Shown here in pieces: positions 29,777 through 37,920 of a stretch of 64,000 nucleotides of DNA. The notes under the pieces are model-generated. The model did no database searches and had not been told where the DNA came from. It saw only the letters and a program-made list of their open reading frames with translations. The DNA is taken from contig DDKB01000017.1 of the NCBI GenBank assembly GCA_002339675.1, positions 186,001 to 250,000 on the forward strand, written 5' to 3'. The DNA is from Stutzerimonas stutzeri. GTDB lineage: Bacteria; Pseudomonadota; Gammaproteobacteria; Pseudomonadales; Pseudomonadaceae. Made by a program: the position numbers and the translations under genes. How positions within the stretch are numbered: the stretch's first letter is position 1; each line of letters begins with the position of its first letter.

Positions 29777-29884
29777 ATCTCTGAAGCGCAGGACGCGCTC
29801 AGGATCAAGGAGGATCGACCATCGCCAGGACGGCACCCGAAAGGATTCGGATGGTCAGGAAAAACCCGCTTCGGCGGGTTTTTT
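29777..29884 (+). ncRNA. Rsm-type (RsmX/Y/Z) RsmA-sequestering sRNA, copy 2
   Basis: This predicted 108-nt transcript is a diverged tandem copy of the RNA at 29553. All four stems are kept while loops vary around GGA: GCGC-AGGAC-GCGC (29786-29798), GATC-AAGGAG-GATC (29803-29816), GCC-AGGAC-GGC (29824-29834) and CGAA-AGGA-TTCG (29838-29849). Extra GGA motifs occur at 29802-29804, 29850-29852 and in the linker before the terminator (29858-29860), giving about eight in all. Conservation of stems and of GGA in loops, but little else, is the signature of RsmA-binding decoy RNAs. The gene-free stretch 29302-29478 before the pair holds nothing else that I can recognise. Confidence 0.85.
29860..29884 (+). 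terminator. Terminator of sRNA 2
   Basis: AAAAACCCGC-TTCG-GCGGGTTTTTT is nearly identical to the terminator of copy 1. Confidence 0.93.
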
Positions 29885-29975
29885 GTTGCCCGCGACCAAA
29901 CCGTCGACGGCCCGCAGCCCACCCGGGCATGACCGCAGCGCCGTCCGGCTGGCGGCCCGCTTCGCGCCGTGCCTC

Positions 29976-30887
29976 TCAGCGCTCGGGCTGGCCTCCGCCT
30001 ACGGCTACGATCTGCTCGATGAGCCATTGCAGCGCCGCGTCCCGCTCTCGTTGGGCCACGCTGACGATGTCCAGCTGAAAGGCGCCGAGATCGAACGGCA
30101 AGTCGAAGAGCTGCAGCGGCAGCAGTTTGGCGAAATAGCGCGCCAGCTGAGTCGGCAGCACAGCGGCCAAGTCACTGTGCGCGACGATATGAGCAGCCTG
30201 CAGATAGTTCGGCGTGGTGTAGACGACGTCGCGACTGAGCCCTTGCTCCTCCAACCACTGATCGACCATGCCACGCGTCTGGCCACCATGGACCCAGAGG
30301 TGCCGCAACCGCAGGAAGCCATCGAGATCCAGGCTGCCGCCAACCAGTGGGTGCCCGTTGCGCACCGCGACCTGCAGCGTCTCGCTGGCCCAGCGGCGCG
30401 TATGGAAACGCGTCGGCACCTCGACGAAACGACCCAATACCAGATCCAGCTCGCCATCATCCAGGGCCGCTGCAGGCAGGCTCGGGGTCAGGTGCTCGAT
30501 CGCCAGCTGGATGCCCGGCGCCACGCGCGCCAGATGCGCCATCAATGCCGGCATGCAGATCAGCTCGACGTAATCGGTCACGGCGATGACGAAGCGTTGG
30601 CGGCTGCTGGCGGGATCGAAGAAGTCGCCGGCATTCAGCGTATGTTCGATCTGTTGCAGTGCATCGCGAATAGGCACCTCCAGGCTCAGCGCGCGCGGCG
30701 TCGGTTGCATGGCGCGCCCGACCCGTACCAACAAGGGATCATCGAGTAGTTCGCGCAGCCGGCTCAGTGCGTTGCTGACCGCCGGTTGGCTGAGCGAAAG
30801 CCGCTCGGCGGCGCGGGAGACGTTGCGTTCGCGCAGCAGGGCGTCCAGTACGCGGAGCAGGTTGAGGTCGAAGTTGTAGATATTCAT
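29976..30887 (-). CDS. LysR-family transcriptional regulator (NodD/LeuO-like)
   Basis: This 303-residue regulator opens with MNIYNFDLNLLRVLDALLRE and the LysR helix-turn-helix (VSRAAERLSLSQPAVSNALSRLREL), then a co-inducer-binding domain (about 90-303). It is divergent from the acyl-CoA oxidation genes that start at 30990, and an ACTA-N11-TAGT inverted repeat lies in the 102-base gap, so it probably controls that cluster. Start at 30887 was chosen because an upstream extension lacks conservation. The inducer is unknown. Confidence 0.9.
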   Translation of the reverse strand: MNIYNFDLNLLRVLDALLRERNVSRAAERLSLSQPAVSNALSRLRELLDDPLLVRVGRAMQPTPRALSLEVPIRDALQQIEHTLNAGDFFDPASSRQRFVIAVTDYVELICMPALMAHLARVAPGIQLAIEHLTPSLPAAALDDGELDLVLGRFVEVPTRFHTRRWASETLQVAVRNGHPLVGGSLDLDGFLRLRHLWVHGGQTRGMVDQWLEEQGLSRDVVYTTPNYLQAAHIVAHSDLAAVLPTQLARYFAKLLPLQLFDLPFDLGAFQLDIVSVAQRERDAALQWLIEQIVAVGGGQPER

Positions 30888-30911
30888 TCGGTGAATCTGA
30901 AACATCACAAG

Positions 30912-30930
30912 ACTAAATTTCAAAAATAGT
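30912..30930. promoter_or_regulatory. Candidate LysR-type operator
   Basis: ACTA-N11-TAGT is a short inverted repeat, compatible with a LysR-family T-N11-A site, in the AT-rich region between the divergent LysR and 3-hydroxyacyl-CoA dehydrogenase genes. Confidence 0.45.
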
Positions 30931-30989
30931 AGCGTCTTCGTCTATGGTTGGTCTCCAGTTTTTTCCGCCTTGCGACGAGGACAGCTGCA

Positions 30990-32228
30990 ATGAGCCAAAC
31001 CCGCTTCGATATCCAGACCGCCGCCGTGATCGGCGCGGGCACCATGGGCCGCGGTATCGTCATGAGCCTGGCCAACGCCGGTGTGCAGGTGCTGTGGCTG
31101 GACAACAATCCCGAGATGCTCGAGCAAGCGTTGGGCGTGGTGGCCGACACCTACGCCCATAACGTCCGTCAGGGCCGCATCGACGAGGCCCAGGCCCAGG
31201 CGCGTCGCGCTTGCATCAGCAAGGCGGCCGACTATCAGGCGCTGGCGGATGTGGATCTGGTGATCGAGGCGGTCTACGAAAACCTCGAGCTGAAGCAGAC
31301 CATCTTCCGCGAGCTGGACGGCATCGTGAAGCCGACCGGCATCCTGGCCAGCAACACCTCGGCGCTGGATATCGACGCCATCGCTGCGGTTACCAGTCGT
31401 CCGGAGCAGGTGGTGGGGCTGCACTTCTTCAGTCCGGCCCACATCATGAAACTGCTGGAAATTGTCCGCGGCGCGAAAACTTCCAAAGCCGTGCTCGACG
31501 CCTCCACCGAGCTTGGCAAACGCATGGGTAAGGTCAGCGTGATCGCTGGCAACTGCCCGGGCTTCATCGGCAACCGCATGCTCGCCACCTATGTGCGTGA
31601 GGCGCGGATGATGCTGCTCGAAGGCGCCTACCCGCATCAGGTGGATGCCGCGCTGCAGGGTTTCGGTTTCGCCATGGGGCCGTTCCGCATGTACGACGTG
31701 GTCGGCATCGACCTGGAATGGCGCGCCCGCGAGCTGGCTGGCAAGGGTCAGGACGAGCCCGAAGTGCAGATCGACAATCGCCTCTGCGAGCTGGGCCGCT
31801 TCGGCCAGAAGTCGCGCATGGGCTACTACCGCTACGCCGAGGGCAGCCGCCAGGCCGAACACGACCCGGAAGTGGACGCACTGGTGCAGCGTGAGTCCGA
31901 GCACCTGGGCTTCCAGCGTCGCGACATCGGCACGGAAGAAATCCTTGAGCGCTGCCTGCTGGCGCTGGTCAATGAAGGCGCCAAGATCCTCGAGGAAGGC
32001 ATGGCTGAATCCAGCGCCGACATCGACACCGTCTATCTCTATGGTTACGGCTTCCCGGCGGAAGTCGGCGGCCCGATGACCTGGGCCGACCGTCAGGGCC
32101 TGCCGGCCATCCGTGATCGCCTCAACGCATTGGCCGAGCGCCACGGCGAGCACTGGCAGCCGGCCGAGCTGATCGACAGCCTGGCCACGCTCGGCAGTTG
32201 CTTCGCTGACTACAAAAAGGAAGCCTGA
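30990..32228 (+). CDS. 3-hydroxyacyl-CoA dehydrogenase
   Basis: This 412-residue NAD-dependent dehydrogenase oxidises 3-hydroxyacyl-CoA. It has the Rossmann motif GAGTMGRG at about residues 13-20, ASNTSALDI, and the catalytic-region segment GLHFFSPAHIMKLLEIV, then two 3HCDH C-terminal domains. It lacks the enoyl-CoA hydratase half of FadB. It is the first gene of a cluster with acyl-CoA dehydrogenase (start three bases after its stop), iron alcohol dehydrogenase and thioesterase, suggesting a dedicated acyl or alcohol oxidation route. The start at 30990 matches the family. Confidence 0.9.
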   Translation: MSQTRFDIQTAAVIGAGTMGRGIVMSLANAGVQVLWLDNNPEMLEQALGVVADTYAHNVRQGRIDEAQAQARRACISKAADYQALADVDLVIEAVYENLELKQTIFRELDGIVKPTGILASNTSALDIDAIAAVTSRPEQVVGLHFFSPAHIMKLLEIVRGAKTSKAVLDASTELGKRMGKVSVIAGNCPGFIGNRMLATYVREARMMLLEGAYPHQVDAALQGFGFAMGPFRMYDVVGIDLEWRARELAGKGQDEPEVQIDNRLCELGRFGQKSRMGYYRYAEGSRQAEHDPEVDALVQRESEHLGFQRRDIGTEEILERCLLALVNEGAKILEEGMAESSADIDTVYLYGYGFPAEVGGPMTWADRQGLPAIRDRLNALAERHGEHWQPAELIDSLATLGSCFADYKKEA

Positions 32229-32230
32229 GC

Positions 32231-34021
32231 ATGGAATACAAGGCCCCCCTACGTGACATGCGTTTCGTACTGCACGAGCTGTTCGACGCCAGCGCTCATT
32301 GCGAGCTGCTCGGCAACGGTCTGGACCGTGAGCTGATCGACGGCGTGCTTGAAGAAGCGGCGCGCTACACCGGCGGCGAAATCGCACCGCTCAATCGCAA
32401 CAGCGACGAAGAGGGCGTGACCCTGGAAAACGGCGAGGTGCGCACGCCGCAGGGCTTCGTCGAGGCGTACAGGCAGTACGTCGACAACGGCTGGGCGAGC
32501 ATGACCGGGCCGACGGAATACGGTGGCCAGGGCTTCCCGCAGCTGGTGGCCTGTAACTTCCACGAGATGCTGATGGGCGCTTCGCTGTCGTTCCGCATCT
32601 ACTCGGGCCTCACCGAAGGCGCGGTGCTGGCGCTGTACAAGCACGGCAGCGACGAGCTGAAGAACGCCTATCTGGAGAAGCTGGTCAGCGGGAGCTGGAG
32701 CGGCACCATGTGCCTGACGGAGCCGCAGGCAGGCACCGATCTTGCGCTGTTGCGGACCAAGGCAGAGCCCCAGGCGGACGGCAGCTACAAGGTCAGCGGC
32801 AGCAAGATCTTCATCTCCGGTGGCGAGCACGACATGAGCGAGAACATCGTGCACCTGGTGTTGGCACGCCTGCCGGATGCACCGGCCGGGGTGAAGGGCA
32901 TTAGCCTCTTGCTGGTCCCCAAGTTCATCGCCAGGGCCGATGGTACGCCCGGCGAGCGCAACGCGCTTTCCTGCGGCGCCATCGAGCACAAGATGGGCAT
33001 CAAGGGCGCGGCCACTTGCGTGATGAACTTCGACGGCGCCACTGGCTGGATCGTCGGCGAGCCCAACCAGGGCCTGGCGTGCATGTTCACCATGATGAAC
33101 GACGCGCGCTTCCAGGTCGGTCTGCAGGGTCTGGGCATCGCCGAGCAGGCCTATCAGGGCTCGTTGGCCTATGCGCGCGAACGGCTGCAGTCGCGCGGCC
33201 TGGCCGGCGTGCAACACCCGGACAAACCGGCCGACCCGATCATCGTCCACCCGGACGTGCGGCGCATGCTGTTGACCCAGAAAACCCTGGTCGAGGGCAG
33301 CCGCATGCTGGCCGCCTACTGCGCCCGGCAACTGGATCTCGAGCACGGCCATCCTGAACCCAGCTATCGCAAGGCGGCGAGCAAGCGTGCGGCGTTGCTG
33401 ATCCCCATCGTCAAAGCCTTCTTCACCGACATGGGCCAGGAAGTGGCGAGCCTCGGTGTGCAGGTCTACGGCGGCCACGGGTATATCCGCGAGTGGGGCA
33501 TGGAGCAGCTGATGCGCGACAGCCGCATCACCCAGCTGTACGAAGGCACCAATGGCATCCAGGCGCTCGATTACATCCGTCGCAAGCTGTTGGGGGATGG
33601 CGGCGCAGAACTGTCGGCGCTGCAGGCGGAGTTCAGCGAGATTTGCGACCAGCAGATCGATCGACCGGCGCTGCGAGACATGGCCGCGAAGGTGCAGGCG
33701 CGGATCGGCGAATGGCGCGAGCTGAGCGCCGAGATCATCGCCGCGACCGGGCGCGATCCTCAGGAAATCGGGGCGGTGTCGGTGGATTTCCTGCAGTACT
33801 CCGCCTATGTGTTGTTGGCCGGGCTCTGGTTGCAGGCCGCCGCCCGCGCACAGGATGCGCTGGAGCAGGGCGCCGGCGAGCAGGCCTTCTACCTGGCCAA
33901 GCTGGCCAGCGCGGATTTCTACCTGCGTCGCGTACTGCCGCGAGCCAGTGCGCACCGGGAGGCGATTCAAGGCGGCGCGGATTGTTTGATGGCGTTGCCG
34001 GAGGCGGATTTTGCGTTTTGA
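32231..34021 (+). CDS. Acyl-CoA dehydrogenase
   Basis: This 596-residue FAD enzyme has the acyl-CoA dehydrogenase N, middle and C domains (MCLTEPQAGTDL in the middle domain, QVYGGHGYIREWGMEQLMRD, and the catalytic Glu in QLYEGTNGIQALD) plus an extra C-terminal extension (about residues 460-596) as in the long FadE/DmdC-like members. It starts two bases after the 3-hydroxyacyl-CoA dehydrogenase stop and so is co-transcribed. It introduces the 2,3 double bond into acyl-CoA; the chain length preference is unknown. Confidence 0.92.
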   Translation: MEYKAPLRDMRFVLHELFDASAHCELLGNGLDRELIDGVLEEAARYTGGEIAPLNRNSDEEGVTLENGEVRTPQGFVEAYRQYVDNGWASMTGPTEYGGQGFPQLVACNFHEMLMGASLSFRIYSGLTEGAVLALYKHGSDELKNAYLEKLVSGSWSGTMCLTEPQAGTDLALLRTKAEPQADGSYKVSGSKIFISGGEHDMSENIVHLVLARLPDAPAGVKGISLLLVPKFIARADGTPGERNALSCGAIEHKMGIKGAATCVMNFDGATGWIVGEPNQGLACMFTMMNDARFQVGLQGLGIAEQAYQGSLAYARERLQSRGLAGVQHPDKPADPIIVHPDVRRMLLTQKTLVEGSRMLAAYCARQLDLEHGHPEPSYRKAASKRAALLIPIVKAFFTDMGQEVASLGVQVYGGHGYIREWGMEQLMRDSRITQLYEGTNGIQALDYIRRKLLGDGGAELSALQAEFSEICDQQIDRPALRDMAAKVQARIGEWRELSAEIIAATGRDPQEIGAVSVDFLQYSAYVLLAGLWLQAAARAQDALEQGAGEQAFYLAKLASADFYLRRVLPRASAHREAIQGGADCLMALPEADFAF

Positions 34022-34040
34022 GTGAGGCCGAGGCGTCCAT

Positions 34041-34178
34041 CCCCTCACCCTAACCCTCTCCCCGGCGGGGAGAGGGAGTCGGTCCGTGTGGAATCGATCG
34101 TCGGCGCTCGGGTGTTGCACGGAAATACCCCCTCTCCCTCCGGGAGAGGGATGGGGCGCCCGGCGAGGGGTGAGGGGG
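34041..34178. repeat. Palindromic repeat (CCCTCACCCTAACCCTCTCCC type)
   Basis: A 138-bp region is bounded by CCCCTCACCC and its complement GGGTGAGGGG. Inner hairpins CTCTCCC-CGGC-GGGGAGAG and CCCTCTCCC-TCC-GGGAGAGGG lie within it. This kind of element recurs between genes in many gammaproteobacteria. It separates the acyl-CoA dehydrogenase gene from the alcohol dehydrogenase gene and may attenuate read-through. Confidence 0.85.
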
Positions 34179-34229
34179 CTTCTGATCTGCTCTCGTCAGC
34201 CCCGAACCATAACTAAACCAGGAGGCAGC

Positions 34230-35393
34230 ATGCATCCGTTCAGCTTTGCCACAACCGCTCAATTGATCTGCGAGCCTGGCTCGTCGCGCCGGCTGGCCAG
34301 CCTCTGTAAAGAGCGCGAGGCGCGTTCCGTATTGGTCGTGACCGATCCGGGGATTACCCGCTTCGGCCTGCTCAACGAGGTGCTTCCGGGTTTCGAGACG
34401 GAAGGGGTGCAGGTCGCCGTTTACGATCAGGTCGTCGCCGATCCGCCGGAAGCCATCGTGCTGGTCGCGGTCGAGCAGGCGAAAGCAAACAACGCCGATC
34501 TGATCATCGGCTTCGGTGGTGGCAGTTCGATGGACGTCGCCAAGCTGGTCGCGCTGCTGGCCCATCCTGATTGTGCGCAATCGCTGCAGGACATCTATGG
34601 CGTGGGTAACGCCAAGGGCAGGCGTCTGCCGTTGATCCAGGTGCCGACCACCGCCGGAACCGGCTCCGAGGTCACCCAGATCGCCATCATCACCACCGGC
34701 GAAACCACCAAGATGGGTGTGGTTTCGCCGCTGTTGTTGCCGGACCTGGCGCTGCTCGACGCCGACCTCACTCTCGGCTTGCCACCGGCGGTGACCGCCG
34801 CCACCGGTATCGACGCCATGGTGCATGCCATCGAGGCCTACACCAGCGCGCTGAAGAAGAACCCCATGTCCGACCTGCTGGCCCGAGAGGCATTGCGGCT
34901 CTTGGCCGCCAACCTCGACGAGGCGGTGCACAACGGCAGCAACCGCGAGGCGCGCCAGGCCATGCTGCTCGGTGCCTGCCTAGCCGGGCAGGCCTTCGCC
35001 AACGCCCCCGTGGCCGCGGTGCATGCGCTGGCCTATCCGCTGGGCGGCAACTTCCACATTCCGCACGGGCTGTCGAATGCATTGGTGTTGCCGCAGGTGC
35101 TGCGTTTCAACGTCAGCGCGGCGACTACCCATTACGGCGAGCTGGCGCCGATCATCCTGGGTGATCGGCTGCGCACCGATGACCCGTCGACCTATGCCGA
35201 ACAGCTGATCGAGGAATTCGAGCAGATGAGTGCGCGCGTCGGTCTGCCGACCCGCCTGCGCGACGCCGGCGTGCCGGAAGACATGCTGCCGCAACTGGCC
35301 AAGGAGGCGATGCTGCAGCAGCGCCTGCTGGTCAACAATCCACGCGAAGTGACCGAGGCCGATGCCTTGGCCATCTACCGCGCCGCGTACTGA
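34230..35393 (+). CDS. Iron-containing alcohol dehydrogenase
   Basis: This 387-residue group III dehydrogenase carries the NAD-binding GFGGGSSMD, the metal-ligand segment GIDAMVHAIEAY (Asp and His) and HALAYPLGGNFHIPHG (two further His ligands 14 residues apart). A Tyr replaces the His common four residues after the first of these, as in some family members. GGAGG lies six bases before the ATG at 34230. It oxidises primary alcohols or reduces aldehydes; the neighbours suggest a role in fatty alcohol or acyl metabolism. Confidence 0.9.
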   Translation: MHPFSFATTAQLICEPGSSRRLASLCKEREARSVLVVTDPGITRFGLLNEVLPGFETEGVQVAVYDQVVADPPEAIVLVAVEQAKANNADLIIGFGGGSSMDVAKLVALLAHPDCAQSLQDIYGVGNAKGRRLPLIQVPTTAGTGSEVTQIAIITTGETTKMGVVSPLLLPDLALLDADLTLGLPPAVTAATGIDAMVHAIEAYTSALKKNPMSDLLAREALRLLAANLDEAVHNGSNREARQAMLLGACLAGQAFANAPVAAVHALAYPLGGNFHIPHGLSNALVLPQVLRFNVSAATTHYGELAPIILGDRLRTDDPSTYAEQLIEEFEQMSARVGLPTRLRDAGVPEDMLPQLAKEAMLQQRLLVNNPREVTEADALAIYRAAY

Positions 35394-35452
35394 CCCTGTT
35401 GGTGCGCCGCGTCGCCTGCGGTGTGCCGGTTTGCTGAACAAGGACTTCTCAT

Positions 35453-35896
35453 ATGGCCGAACAACCGCAGCACCTGCGCGCCGATTACCGTCACTTCCAG
35501 CCGATCACCACGCGCTGGCATGACAACGACATCTACGGCCACGTGAACAACGTCGTGTACTACAGCTATTTCGACAGCGCGGTGAATGCTTATCTGATCG
35601 CGCGAGGCGGGCTGGATATCCACGACGGCGAGGTGGTGGGGTTCGTCGTCAGTTCGTCGTGCGACTACTTTGCCTCCATCGCCTTTCCCGATGTGCTGGA
35701 AGTCGGTTTGCGGGTCGGCAAGCTGGGCAACAGCTCGGTGCAATACGAATTGGCGATTTTCAAGGCAGGCGAAGCGCAGGCCTGTGCGGCGGGGCGCTTC
35801 GTGCATGTGTTCGTGGACCGCGCCAGCAACCGGCCGACACCGATCCCGAGCGGTTTGCGCCAGGCGCTCGAAGCGCTGGTGATGACGGCCGGATAA
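35453..35896 (+). CDS. 4-hydroxybenzoyl-CoA-thioesterase-like acyl-CoA thioesterase
   Basis: This 147-residue hotdog protein has the 4HBT-type active-site segment RWHDNDIYGHVNNVVYY (about residues 22-38), including the conserved Asp, and the core of YbgC/FadM-like thioesterases. It is the last gene of the acyl oxidation cluster and probably hydrolyses an acyl-CoA intermediate. The start ATG at 35453 is clear. A strong hairpin follows at 35917. Confidence 0.88.
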   Translation: MAEQPQHLRADYRHFQPITTRWHDNDIYGHVNNVVYYSYFDSAVNAYLIARGGLDIHDGEVVGFVVSSSCDYFASIAFPDVLEVGLRVGKLGNSSVQYELAIFKAGEAQACAAGRFVHVFVDRASNRPTPIPSGLRQALEALVMTAG

Positions 35897-35916
35897 ACCT
35901 CAGCCCTGCGGTTAGA

Positions 35917-35951
35917 CAGCTGAACGGCCGAACTTGTCGGCCGTTCAGCTG
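35917..35951. terminator. Perfect 15-bp inverted repeat between convergent genes
   Basis: CAGCTGAACGGCCGA-ACTTG-TCGGCCGTTCAGCTG is a perfect stem just after the thioesterase stop (35896) and before the end of the glycine-zipper gene on the other strand. It is well placed to act as a bidirectional terminator, but has no T run on either side. Confidence 0.6.
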
Positions 35952-35984
35952 TGGCTGGTCGCGCCGCGCTACGGGGCGGCTGAC

Positions 35985-36449
35985 TCAGCGGTGATGCTTG
36001 TGTTTGTGCTTCCAGTGTCCCTTGGCTTTGCCCGGGTGGCCGTAATAGTGGCGGTCGTCACGGTAGCGGCGGTCGCTACGATAGTCGTCGTCATCGTCGC
36101 CGTAGGCGTTGCCGAGCGCTCCACCGGCGCCGCCACCCAAGGCTGCGCCGATCAAACCGCCGGTGCTGCCCCCGACGCGCTGGCCAATGACATTGCCGCC
36201 TGCAGCGCCGAGACCGCCACCGATGGCCGCTTCGGTACGGCTGCGCTTGTCGGCGCCGACCATACCACCGGCGGCACCGCCAACACCTGCACCGATGGTC
36301 GCGCCGGTCGAGCCGCCCAGCTGTTCACCCACCACCGTGCCAAGGACGCCTCCCAGGGCGCCCCCCACGGCCGCGTCGGTGTTGCCTGCCAGGGCGGTAC
36401 CGCCAACGGTCAAGCCAAGGGAGAGGAGGAGCAACTGCATGGACTTCAT
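35985..36449 (-). CDS. Glycine-zipper surface protein
   Basis: This 154-residue secreted protein has a signal peptide (MKSMQLLLLSLGLTVGGTAL, then cleavage near residue 22) followed by repeated GxxxG/GGxxGG glycine-zipper helices (about 25-110) and a His/Arg/Lys-rich acidic-to-basic tail (DDDDDYRSDRRYRDDRHYYG, ending in a His cluster). Glycine-zipper proteins associate with the outer membrane. GAGG lies upstream of the ATG. The function is unknown; the His-rich tail could bind metal. Confidence 0.85.
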   Translation of the reverse strand: MKSMQLLLLSLGLTVGGTALAGNTDAAVGGALGGVLGTVVGEQLGGSTGATIGAGVGGAAGGMVGADKRSRTEAAIGGGLGAAGGNVIGQRVGGSTGGLIGAALGGGAGGALGNAYGDDDDDYRSDRRYRDDRHYYGHPGKAKGHWKHKHKHHR

Positions 36450-36585
36450 AGACACCTCGAGGACAGCGCCAAACGGCGACATTTGCGCCCTAGACTGATG
36501 AGCTCGCGTCGAGTTCCCGCTTCGGTTGTTCGCCTGCCGGCTTTGTGCACCGGCTCACGAATCATCAACGAGAGATCATGAAATC

Positions 36586-37674
36586 TCACAGCAGGTTCTC
36601 GCGACTCCACTGTTCCAGCGCCTGGGTCAACGGCAGCACCTCGCCGGGCCGGCTCAAGGCGTAACCGGGCAGTTGGGCGATACGCGCCTGAAATTCCGGG
36701 TTCTGCAGCACCCGCAGCAGTGCCGCCATGGCCGGTAGCTCGAGACTGTCCTCGCGACACAGCAGGCAGTAATGCTCGCGGGCCATGGGCAGGAAGGTCA
36801 GGCCGAACTGGCGTGCTGCCGCTTCGACCCCGAAGCCGACGTCGGCCATGCCGCTGGCGACATAGGCGGCTACGGCGGCATGGGTGAACTCCTCGTTGTG
36901 GTAGCCCTTGATCGCAGCGCTGTCCAGCTCGTCGCGGCGCAGCAGGTCCTCGAACAGCAGGCGCGTACCGGAGCCCGGTTCGCGATTGACGAAGCGCAGC
37001 TCGCCACGCGTCAGGTCCGCCAGACCGGCGATACCGAGTGGATTACCTGGAGCAAGCATCAATCCCTGGGTGCGCACGACGAAGGTGATCACCCGCTGGT
37101 CGGGACGCAGCCAGGGCTGAATGCGGTTCATGCTGAGCGCACCGAGCGGCCCGGCCGGTACGTGCAAGCCGGCCACCTCGCAGTCGTGGCGGTGCAGGGC
37201 GATCATTGCTTCGCTGCCGCTGCGAAACTGCACGTCCCACTGCCAGCTCGGGTCGCGTTCCAGCCACTCGCGCAGCGCTGCCACGGCGAAACCGTGACTG
37301 GCGTGGATGCGCAGGCCCGGGTTGCTGGCCTGCAGCACGCGGTTCAGTTCCAGCTCCAACTCGCCGGCCAGGTTGTCCAGCTGCGGCGATAGCCGCGCGC
37401 GGATGCGCTGGTCGGCCCACAGCAGTTTTTCCCCCAGCGGCGCCAGGCGCGCGCCCTTGCCACGTTCCAGATCGATCAGAGGGCTGCCGAAGAAGGCCTG
37501 CCATTTGCCCAGCAGGTTCCAGGCATGGCGATAGGAATAGCCGACGCGGGCAGCGGCTTCGGTCAGCTTGCCGGTGTCGTGCACCGCTTGCAAAAGCGCT
37601 AGGCCCTGTGGGTCGAGGCTGCTGCCGTCGCGTTGATGAAAACGCCAGCGGGGCTGGATTTCGATACGGATCAT
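36586..37674 (-). CDS. ModE-like HTH regulator with periplasmic-binding-type domain
   Basis: This 362-residue protein joins an N-terminal ModE-type winged helix (AVHDTGKLTEAAARVGYSYR) to a C-terminal substrate-binding-like domain of the PF12727 type (about 120-362, with FVNREPGSGTRLLFEDLL). It is divergent from the formate dehydrogenase operon and so is probably its local regulator, perhaps responding to molybdate, molybdopterin or oxyanions. Start ATG at 37674 is part of the sequence TCATATG that recurs in the intergenic region. The ligand is not known. Confidence 0.85.
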   Translation of the reverse strand: MIRIEIQPRWRFHQRDGSSLDPQGLALLQAVHDTGKLTEAAARVGYSYRHAWNLLGKWQAFFGSPLIDLERGKGARLAPLGEKLLWADQRIRARLSPQLDNLAGELELELNRVLQASNPGLRIHASHGFAVAALREWLERDPSWQWDVQFRSGSEAMIALHRHDCEVAGLHVPAGPLGALSMNRIQPWLRPDQRVITFVVRTQGLMLAPGNPLGIAGLADLTRGELRFVNREPGSGTRLLFEDLLRRDELDSAAIKGYHNEEFTHAAVAAYVASGMADVGFGVEAAARQFGLTFLPMAREHYCLLCREDSLELPAMAALLRVLQNPEFQARIAQLPGYALSRPGEVLPLTQALEQWSRENLL

Positions 37675-37770
37675 ATGCTCACTACTTCATATTTGTTCGG
37701 CTAATTGCCCATGATAGTGTGCCGGTCATGGGCGCTTTGCGGCCAAGTATAAGAACTTTAATTCATATGC
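37671..37770. promoter_or_regulatory. Candidate operator repeats between the regulator and fds operon
   Basis: The divergent gap contains the motif TCATATG at 37671, TTCATATTTG at 37686 and TTCATATGC at 37762. The first overlaps the regulator start codon. Repeats of a near-palindromic CATATG core upstream of both genes fit a site for the divergent HTH regulator. Not tested. Confidence 0.4.
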
Positions 37771-37920
37771 GGCGACCCTTCGCCGCCGCCTGGGATAAGC
37801 GCCAAAACCGTGGGAGCGGGTGAAGCAATCGTCGTGCGTGAACGCATTCGATTATCCGCAAGCTCCGATGGCACTTATCGCCTGACAGTACCGGTATAGC
37901 CGCCGGCTGGAGCATAGAAC

